A stretch of DNA of 64,000 nt from Pascua guehoae. Its lineage: Eukaryota > Basidiomycota > Tremellomycetes > Trichosporonales > Trichosporonaceae. The stretch spans positions 621,163 to 685,162 of the forward strand of contig BCJX01000012.1 in the NCBI GenBank assembly GCA_001600415.1. Reading direction: 5' to 3'. Below the pieces are notes generated by a model. That model worked only from the letters and a program-made list of their open reading frames with translations, did no database searches and was not told the DNA's origin. Positions 55,550 through 64,000 of this stretch are shown here, piece by piece. The translations under genes and the position numbers were made by a program. Each line of letters starts with the position of its first letter. The stretch's first letter is position 1.

Positions 55550-56358
55550 ATCATCTCTCCATATACTGTTGGACCTTAGAGAGTTTGTGCATGATATCTG
55601 CATTGGATTGTTGGCCGGATCCTGGGAATTGTATGGACGACACTCGGCTCCGGCATTCGTCTGTAGGTGTACGGATGGACGCGTGCCGTCAGGGGGGTTC
55701 TGTGCTCGGCCACACGCTATCGTCTACAGAAGGCGCCCTCTGCCTCCCCGTGTATATATCGTGTCTCAGAGGTAAGCATGGAAGACATGAGGGGATGGGG
55801 GAAAGAGAACTACGTGCGAGTCACAATAGCCCACTGCGGAATCGCATGCGGCACTTACCAAGTTCTCCAAGACTGTGATTTGGCGCTTTCAGCTGAAGAG
55901 CAACTTCTGGTGGGTGCGTTGTGTACCCCTCTCGTCCCGAAATGCCTCTTGTCCGTTCAGAATGGCAAACATACTCGCGTATAGGAAGTGCACAGTCGTG
56001 ATCAACTGCTGTTGAACTCTTCAACACCCTCAAGGGCTGGCACTCTGATACGTGCAGAAAGAATACAGTGGGTATTGAAGAGTGAGCCAGCTGTCTCCGT
56101 CTCAACACCCGTGATCAGCAAGGGTTCTACAGTCCGCATCAATGTCAACCTCCTTAGTTGGCCAGATGCACCGATATCCAAAAACCCATCCCATGCTGCG
56201 ATAACACACCGCAACCGTGCACCATGTGCAGTCTGTGCTCTTCTGACAGGCAACCAAGATAAAGAATGCGTGCATCCCAGTGTACACATGCATGCAGTGT
56301 GGGGGGACTATCTACCCTCCACCCCACAAACGACCGCCCTCGCTCGTGGAAAAAGTGT
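55550..56358. other. Convergent intergenic, GT61-like/RPS18
   Basis: ~810 bp between two stops; longer than the other convergent gap at 41248. A TATATA stretch sits at ~55752. No gene supported. Confidence 0.55.
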
Positions 56359-57025
56359 TTACTTCTTCTTGCCACCAACGGTGCGGGCACCGACACGACG
56401 ACCACTGTCGAGTTAGCTGTTGTTTCTTTTAATCGTGTCTTGTCCACGTACGTGGTCTTGGTGTGCTGGCCACGGACACGGAGGCCCCAGTGGTGACGGA
56501 GACCGCGGTGCGAGCGGATCTTCTTGAGGCGCTCAAGGTCGTCACGCATCTTCTGGTCGATCTGGTTCGAGAGGATGTGGGCGTTCTTGCCGTCGACAAG
56601 GTCACGCTGACGGTTAAGGAACCAGGCAGGGATCTTGAACTGGGCGGGGTTCTGCATGATGGTGACAATGCGCTCAAGCTCGTCCGAGTTGAGCTCGCCG
56701 GCACGCTTGTTGAGGTCAACGTCGGCCTTCTTGCAGACAAGGTTGGCGTAACGACGGCCAACACCCTTGATCTCGGTCAGGGCGAACATGATCTTGCCAC
56801 CACCCTTGACGTTGGTGTTAAGCAGACGCAGACTGGAGGGTTAGCATGATTGCGGGGTTGATCTTGATCATCGCGAGGTGGTGTCGTGAGAATCGACAGC
56901 CATCACGGACACCATCCGCTCGCTCGTAATCGCGACACATACATGTGCTGGAACTGCTGGTGGGCTTCCTGCGAAGAGTCAGCACAATTTTCGATTCGTT
57001 GTTTCAAGTCCCCTAGACTAAACAT
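56359..57025 (-). CDS. RPS18: 40S ribosomal protein uS13 (S18)
   Basis: Exons (descending): first coding exon ending at 56943, then 56832-56452 and 56404-56359. Body: [109 protein letters not shown] and GGKKK. It sits in the small-subunit head and contacts the P-site region and the B1b bridge. The 5' end is uncertain: an open frame runs up to an ATG at 57025, giving 169 aa, but the family is ~150-156 aa. A TCGCAG acceptor lies just before EAHQQFQ, so the real start is probably a tiny upstream exon behind an intron (57000-57300). Confidence 0.92.
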
Positions 57026-58283
57026 CTGAAGAATCTCTCTCGCAGTGGATAGGATGGCATGGAGACGGTGAAAGCAGCCTGTCAGGCTCGGCAGAGTGCT
57101 CGCTGCACTGGTGGAGCGCTGCAGTCCTGCAATAGGTGCAGGTATATACAGCCACCCAAATGTGCGCCTGCTAGGTCCAAAGACCACGACACCCGCATCC
57201 GGACAGACTCCGGTCAACAAGATTGCTCGCGTCCCAGACTCAGGAGATTGCGGTGCGTCGATACACCGCAACTTTCGCATAGAGTTCTGCGACGCAAGGC
57301 ACCTCTTTGCGGCCGCAAGTCGCCCCTCCATCTAAACCATGGCACCGGTCCAGCCAGAGATTCTCCTTCAGATGGTTGTCCAGGGGTCCTCGGCCACGGC
57401 AGAGATGATACGGACAGGGGGCGCGAACGTAGACATCTTGACGACGGTGTTTTCTGGGGTCGTTTTTTAGGCTGCCGGTGCCAATAACCAAGTCGAGTGC
57501 GAGGGATGAAAGTAGTTCCAACAAAAGATGATGTTCCAGCGATAGATTTCCGCGATCACGAATAATACGAGCAAGAGACAGTCGACCAGAAAGTCGAGCG
57601 CGAGTTCAAAGGTCGGGTCCAGGACGATCACAAGGGCAGAACGCGGATAGAGTTGGGGGACCAGAGACAAGAGTCATGTCCAGTTCAAGTTCGATTTCAC
57701 GCATAGAGGACGTGAATGGAACGCGGAGATCGATGAAAGACGAGAGTTGGGCGGTGCGGCGACGGAGAGGACTAGGTCAGCATGCGCTCGTTGTCGATGT
57801 GGCCGTGCTCGCTGCTGCTCACCTGTCGAGGACGGTTGAGGGACGACGAGAAAGGAGAGAGGACCTTGGCCCTCAAACGCTGCCTGTCTGCTCTGCGTTG
57901 CAGGCTAGCCAGATTTTGATCCCGTAGCCATTCAAACGCAAGGAAAACTTGATTCCGTTAGGCCGCCACGTGGTGCGATTCAGTTTGGACAGCCTGGGTG
58001 TCGGCGTTTTTGCAACCACCTCGGCATTACCTTGAGTTGTTAGTGGCGGTCGCCCACTGACCTCGCGTCCACGCGCGTCCACAGAGCTTCAGAGTCTGCC
58101 CGCTCCCAGGTCTGGTGCTGCGCCGGAGAGTGACACCATGTCCGCGGCGGCTCACCGCTGCAGGTGAGCGTCATACGCTTGCTGTTTCCCCCATCCCTCC
58201 TCGTCAGAGAACTAGTTATCTTTCCCACGACGATTATCAGCGTCTTATCAACGTTCTGCGGACACAGGCGCATGGCACCGGTA
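57026..58283. other. Intergenic / RPS18 upstream region
   Basis: Probably contains the RPS18 promoter and first exon. A GTATATAC motif is at ~57140-57150, and a CT-rich leader (minus strand) follows. The rest (57350-58280) shows no supportable gene. Confidence 0.5.
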
Positions 58284-59149
58284 TTAGACACTGAGCTGCT
58301 GCTGACTGTAGGAGTCTGCGCTGGACGTCGACTGGCGCGTGCGCCACGGCCGAGGCGACGAACTCGGTGCCTCGGCAGCGTCCACGGCCATGTCTGGAGG
58401 TATGCGCGGCGGGTCGTCCTCGTCAGCAAACAAGTCCGCCTCGACATGCGGCTGAGACGCTAGCTCATGATGTCCCTGCCAGTCAGCAATCATCCTTCAT
58501 CAATGTCCCATTTCGGACTCAGGTGGAAGCTAGACTTCTAATCGACCTCGCGTCTCCCATTGCCACCACTTATTGTCCTGGTAATACGCCAGGTCACCAA
58601 CCAATTGTCTCATCAAAACAACTTTTATCCTCTAACTCAGAGCAGCCAATCTCCTTAACACTTACTCGAGCTGGCGGATGACGTACAGGAACCCATTGAC
58701 GTGCGCGAGATAGTCGTCGAGCGAGATGCCATCGTTCTGGCTGTCCATAGCGTAGGAAGCGAGTGCGGCGGAGGGCTTAGATTTCGGCACAGTTCGCCCA
58801 TGTCCCTGCACAACACCGCGCGGCCCCACGCAAAGTCAACGCCCAAATTAGGCAGGTCAGCAAGTTTGTCAAGGCCGTGGCAGCGACCCGTGCAGATGTG
58901 GACAGGGCATGTACCCTTGAAGGTGCGTTGAGCTAGAGAAGACTCAATGGAGATGAATTGTTCGACAAGCTCGATGCGTTCTTGCTCGACCAGCCGCGGG
59001 GGGCTGACGATGGGCTCTGGCTCGAGTAACGGTGCGGGGGAACGGCGCTTCCTGTGGTCTGAATCGACCGAGGAAGATTGGCCTAACCCGGTTGGCTCTC
59101 CCGTGACCATCTTCCTCCGGTGTTTCTCCTCCTTCATCTTCAGCGGCAT
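58284..59149 (-). CDS. Hypothetical protein, three exons proposed
   Basis: Not recognised. Exon 3 (58494-58284) and the 3' end of exon 2 (lower bound 58666) join well: GISLDDYLAHVNGFLYVIRQ-LE then MIADWQGHHELASQ, through a GTAAGT donor and AAG acceptor, ending HVEADLFADEDDPPRIPPDM...QQQLSV. Exon 2 upstream reads PKSKPSAALASYAMDSQNDG. A possible first exon begins at the ATG at 59149 (MPLKMKEEKHRRKMVTGEP, then RIELVEQFISIESSLAQRTF), but the exon 1-2 junction cannot be fixed; several donors fit and none is clearly best. The helical ISLDDYLAHVNGFLYVIRQLE segment and acidic tail look protein-like. No known domain assigned. Confidence 0.4.
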
Positions 59150-61371
59150 TGCTACGCACTACCAAACCCAGTGAGCTCACGTTCTCCGTTGACAATTGGT
59201 GCGGAACATACCGTCGTCTGGTCGCAGCGGAGGAGGAGGGAAGCGGGGATTGGAACAATACGCTTGAGGGAAAGAAGCGCTCAGAGGCGACAATATGGGA
59301 GAACAGGGAAGGGGCAGAGATGAGGACGCTGCGACTGGACTTGGAGAGCTGCAAGAGGTGCGCAGCGGTGTGTAAGACGTGTTGCGCAAGACGTGCAAGA
59401 GTGATGAGCTGGTGGTGAAGAACGGCAAGAGGAACGAAGATGCGGTTGAATAGCAAGTGAGGAGGTGGACACATTCCAAGCAGTGCATCAGTGGCAACGC
59501 GTGCAACGCGCCTGCAAACGAGGGGAGCTGCGTGGTAAGGGCAGCCGCGCTGTGTCTAGCTACGGGTGCGAGAGAATGGCCGATCACATTCATCGCCTGG
59601 CCGCTATCTTGGGATCCTCTGAACCCCCCCCCCCCCCCCCTGAGGGGCGTTGCTTGGCACTGTACGAGGTGGGCGCAGGCATTCCAACATAAAGCAGGCG
59701 CGAGAGGCCGAACCCTCAGCTCACGGCGTTGTGTGGGGAGCCAGGGTCAAAGGAGGGGCCGATCCGAGATCACCACGCCACTAATAATCTCGCACCCAGC
59801 GCTCGCGCGGCTCGCGGATTCTGCCCCGATACCCGGCAGTCTGTCACCTGTCAGCGGTGTACGACTGGGTTTATCTTAGGATCCACAACGACGCGCACGA
59901 CGAGAAGTCGGTGTCCAGCTATGCCATCTGACAGTGCACGCATGTTCCAGCAGTGTAGCATCGACCTCACATAGCAACCGAGCCAGAATGGTCCAGACGT
60001 CTACCAATTCGTAGCTGGGAATATGCTAGCCCAGCTGGTATCAGTTACATGGGTGATATGGTGATATGGTGACAGTATGCAGTGATGTAACGAGCGATTT
60101 CTGCCGCACCTCTGGATTGTGAGCGGTGCGAAAGGAATACCCTTTGGACTGGTTGTTGTGATTACCTCGGCCGAGTTCGTGCCCCCGCACCGACATGAGC
60201 CGTTATCTGTGGTAGGCCTTGGTTGGGATCTGCAATCCACCTTCCGTCGGAATGCGGATTTGCTGATATTGCAGGCTTGGGAACGGCAGCAAATTCCAGC
60301 GCAGGCCGCCGCTGGTGGGCGTACTATTCCCACTGTGCAGAGAGATGGGGAATGGAGATCCCGTCACTCTCCGGCCCAACGCGACCACAGTCTGAATGCC
60401 ACACCGACTAGTCGGCATTATGAGTATAATACCGACCACCATTCTCTCCAAACTGACTCGGACTTGGAGAGTGGAACGGAAGCGAATTTTCCTCGATGGC
60501 AGGACGGAATCAAAATCCTGCTTGCACCGTAGCGGACGCAGAGAGCCTACTGTTCACCATCTGGCGGGCCTTGGTCTTCTCCACCCTTCAACACTCCGAC
60601 AAAGGTGCGTACGACAGCGACGACGGCGACAACGATGGCGAGCGATGCTGACCTAGTGATTCTTCCCCGACCGACTTTCTCCAATTTCCACTCCTCTCCT
60701 GCTGTTGAACGTTAAAATGGCCCCATACGGACTGCGACTCAAACTTTACAACTCGAACTCTTCGCAACGACCCTGCTTTGCTGTCGCTGGCACCATTCTC
60801 CACATGCTGCTGCAATGCTCCGCGATGTCGACGGCATTCCACCCTGCTTGATCTGTGGCTCGCAACCTTGGCTTGGCTGTGTCCGACCGTGTCTCGCAAA
60901 ACTCGTCGTGCCTAAACGATGGTTCATCCGTCCACTGTCACCTGTTCTACGCTGCTGTGCGTCGCTTGGCATTCTTTGTGCTGTCTTGCTGGCGCTCTGT
61001 TCGACCTACGAACTCCTCGTTGCGCTGCCTGGAACATGCACGACGAAATGGCAACTCACTGGTGTCTTATTCAACTTGTGCACCTTTCGTCCCAATACCT
61101 GGCGACTTACGGTGACCTCCTTTGTCGCTCTACTGGACTTGGCCAACTCCTGTTTTTGCCGTCGCATTGCGCATCTTCGACCGTCATCTGTTAATTCAAT
61201 CTCCTTTCATTTTACGATCGCATTTCTTCTTGCGCGACACTGTCGACTCCTCGCAATGTCATCTGGCACGCTCCCGATGACTGCTGTGGCTATTCAACTC
61301 GACTCCTAATCTGACGACCTACTCCCCCCTACCGTTCATTACCTGTCGTTGAATCTCCAGGCAGCAAAAAG
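59150..61371. other. 2.2-kb intergenic region
   Basis: Upstream of eL42 and of the minus-strand hypothetical gene. It has a C run at 59624-59641, and 60600-61340 is T/C-rich on the + strand, as expected for a ribosomal-protein promoter and leader. An ORF at 60815-61309 lacks any domain and looks spurious. Confidence 0.5.
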
Positions 61372-62055
<684 letters not shown>

Positions 62056-62873
62056 GCGACTCGATCGTAACGCTGGACGCCCGTGTCGACGACAACTCTC
62101 CCGACCCCCTACGAGGCGTGGATTGGGCCGATGCGGCGCTGGTAGAGCTAGAGAGCTGTGGAGAGCATGATGCCGGGATGTATTGCTATCACGGGAGTGC
62201 GTTGAGGCTGCGAACATCGGGTTGGGTGTCTGCGGAACGTTGGGGATGCGACGGAGGGCGTCCCCAGTCGTGAGGTTGTCAAGAAACAAGGAGAAACGCA
62301 TGGGGATGCCGAGGCATGCAGAAGTTGAGCTGATGCAGAGCTTGTAAGAGCTCGTCCTTGCTGCTGCCACTTCTCGTTCTTTTTTTGACACCACCTGTAG
62401 CTGAGTCACGCTTGAGAAGGCTTGTGTAAACGAGCAGGAACTTAGAGAGGGTGCGACATGTGTGTCGCTGCGGTGGTCCTGCGAGGCACGCATCTTCTTC
62501 CGTTGGTGGTCGTCGCCGGCAAGCGCTGGCTGCACCGCACGGCCGTGTCCGCAACAGTTATTTGCTTTCAGCTACCGAAATAAACTCAGCCCGCGGCGAA
62601 GAGGGTCACGTTGCACGCTGGCCAGTCAGAGGCATGCACGCCCCATTGGGATACAGAAGAGCAACTGGTGTGGAAGATGAATAAGCCAGTCCCCGCCAGC
62701 CAACCACTGTCCGTTGGCGGGGACCATGTGGGACTGGCGGGGTTTAGCCGACGTCATTGCGGGGTCCATAAGCGGGGTTGTCAACATATAACCCTTCGGG
62801 CACCAACTTCTCATACTATTCTGCTCTCTTACATCGTCACTCCAGCCTAGTCTACTACCAAGCTTCAACCAAA
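62056..62873. other. Intergenic, eL42 to GST
   Basis: ~820 bp; eL42 3' UTR then GST promoter. A TATA-like CATATAAC at 62785-62792 is ~85 nt before the GST start, with several GGCGGGG/GCGGGG boxes at 62715-62775. Confidence 0.6.
62785..62792 (+). promoter_or_regulatory. TATA-like element of GST gene
   Basis: CATATAAC, ~85 nt upstream of the ATG at 62874. Confidence 0.45.
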
Positions 62874-63841
62874 ATGTCGTACACTCTTCACGGTGCCGCA
62901 CTCTCGACTGTGAGTAGATACTTGATCCGACCACACGCCCCGTGACTAGCGCTGACAGCCCTTTAGTGCGTTCAGCGCGTTCTGGTCTGTGCCATGGAGG
63001 CCAAGATTGATCTCAAGCTCAAGAAGTACGACTTCCCCCAGATCTACAGCGCCGAGTGGAGTCAGCACCAGCCGTTCAACCAGATGCCCTACGTCTCCAA
63101 CGACAAGACCGGCTTTGAGCTCTTTGAGTCGCGCGCTATTGCCCAGTGTGAGTTGTTTCTCTGTGTCGACTGCGCAGCACCCCCTTCCCCACGCCGCTTC
63201 CCCTGCGGTTGCCGAACGTGGGGTACCTCTCATACCTCGATTCCATCATGATGTCTCCACTCCTGTCCCCCCACTCACATCAGACATTGGACTCGAGCAG
63301 AAGTCGGGCCTGATCCCCAACCCGGCCGACATCGAGGCGTTTGCCAAGTTCCAGCAGGCGGTTTCGATCGAGGTGTCCAACTTTGACCCCATGGCTTCGG
63401 GCCTCGCATTCGAGCTCGTGATTGGCAAGAAGTACGGCCACGAGACGAACCCGGCCCGCGTCGAGGAGCTCAAGGCCAAGCTCGCCAAGCGCCTCCAGGG
63501 CTACGAGCGTATGCTCTCCAAGACCAAGTACCTTGCTGGCGACAAGCTCACCTTTGCCGACCTCTACCACCTGCCCTATGTGAGTAACACAACAACCGTA
63601 TGTGGAGACATATTGACACATCACAGGGCTCGATGGTTGTCGCTGTGAGTATTACGAAACCCCGCGTAGCCCGCCCAGACATGCTAACATGCCACAGCTC
63701 AATGTCGCCCCTGCCCTCACTGACGGCTCGCTCCCGAACGTCGCCCGCTGGTGGAAGGAGATTACCGAGCTCGAGTCGTGGCAGAAGGTGTCGGCCATGG
63801 CTGCGGAGGCGCGCGCGGCTATCGCCCAGGCCCAGAAGTAG
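62874..63841 (+). CDS. Glutathione S-transferase
   Basis: Exons 62874-62909, 62967-63147, 63284-63579, 63627-63644 (18 nt) and 63698-63841; 224 aa, typical for the family. N-terminal thioredoxin fold: MSYTLHGAALSTCVQRVLV, FNQMPYVSND (cis-Pro loop), FELFESRAIAQYI (the E-S pair that contacts the gamma-Glu of glutathione). C-terminal helical domain: FAKFQQAVSIEVSNFDPMA, KAKLAKRLQGYERMLSKTKY, LAGDKLTFADLYHLPY (N-capping and hydrophobic-staple motif of GSTs). It conjugates glutathione to electrophiles in the cytosol. The ESRAI and GDKLTFADL motifs are phi-like, common in fungi. The catalytic residue is uncertain: Ser11, Thr12 or Cys13 lies where the active Ser/Cys sits. Confidence 0.92.
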
Positions 63842-64000
63842 AACAAGTGGATACCGCTGTGACATGTGAGAAATGAAATGAAGTACGTAGATCAGTCATA
63901 GGAGGCAGCAGTTTGTCGCAAAGCGCCACATTTGGATAACAGTGGCACATTACATCTGGCGCTTGCTGCGTGCAAAGGGCGCAAGACAATATTGGGGCGA

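Noticed and set aside
56833..56942. Box C/D snoRNA in the RPS18 intron (CGATGATC)
   Set aside because: Only a partial box C and no convincing box D or terminal stem.
60815..61309. ORF upstream of eL42
   Set aside because: Cys/Leu-rich without domain, lies in T/C-rich promoter-like DNA; no splice or start evidence.

Overview
The window is nuclear DNA of a GC-rich, intron-rich fungus, most probably a basidiomycetous yeast of the Tremellomycetes (Trichosporonales-like). That placement is an inference: almost every gene has several short GT-AG introns (about 41-67 nt), proteins carry long low-complexity runs, and the gene set is a eukaryotic housekeeping one. Nineteen protein-coding loci can be supported, with exon chains rebuilt by hand; reading frames close exactly across the joins in sixteen of them. 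No tRNA, rRNA, CRISPR array or organellar DNA was recognised.

Layout. 1-2249 (+): 3' part of RRP9 (U3 snoRNP WD40 protein). 2989-9396 (-): a 2,017-residue formin. 11250-11582 (+): small SCOC/Slo1-like coiled-coil protein. 13067-15749 (+): TRAPPC2/Trs20 (sedlin) with three very long repeat-filled introns. 16165-18129 (-): V-ATPase c'' subunit Vma16, its last exon duplicated beside an assembly gap. 18875-21407 (+): RanBP3/Yrb2-like Ran-binding protein. 22118-25402 (+): membrane-anchored GH15 glucoamylase. 25686-26890 (-): His-rich hypothetical. 28588-29064 (+): secreted SH3-like protein. 29065-35844: 6.8 kb with no recognisable gene. 35845-41247 (+): glycogen debranching enzyme. 41565-43918 (-): cytosolic Phe-tRNA synthetase alpha. 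44611-46503 (-): MFS transporter with an in-frame stop. 48590-52575: a complete Harbinger-type DNA transposon with 37/38-bp terminal inverted repeats, a DDE transposase and a convergent Myb/SANT-like gene. 53392-55549 (+): GT61-like glycosyltransferase with two micro-exons. 56359-57025 (-): uS13 (RPS18). 58284-59149 (-): hypothetical. 61372-62055 (+): eL42 (RPL42). 62874-63841 (+): glutathione S-transferase.

Most genes are unrelated housekeeping loci. Weak themes are alpha-glucan breakdown (glucoamylase and debranching enzyme about 10 kb apart), vesicle traffic/Golgi (TRAPPC2, SCOC, GT61), and ribosome and translation (RRP9, uS13, eL42, PheRS).

The most unusual signals are: (1) the Harbinger element, whose two genes carry homologous ~200-nt introns in sense orientation, whose transposase has Asn where the first catalytic Asp is expected, and whose right end holds two adjacent 12-bp perfect palindromes; (2) a bimodal intron-length pattern in which a few genes have 490-870-nt introns, several built from private minisatellites; (3) the VMA16 terminal-exon duplication; (4) the nonsense codon in the MFS gene.
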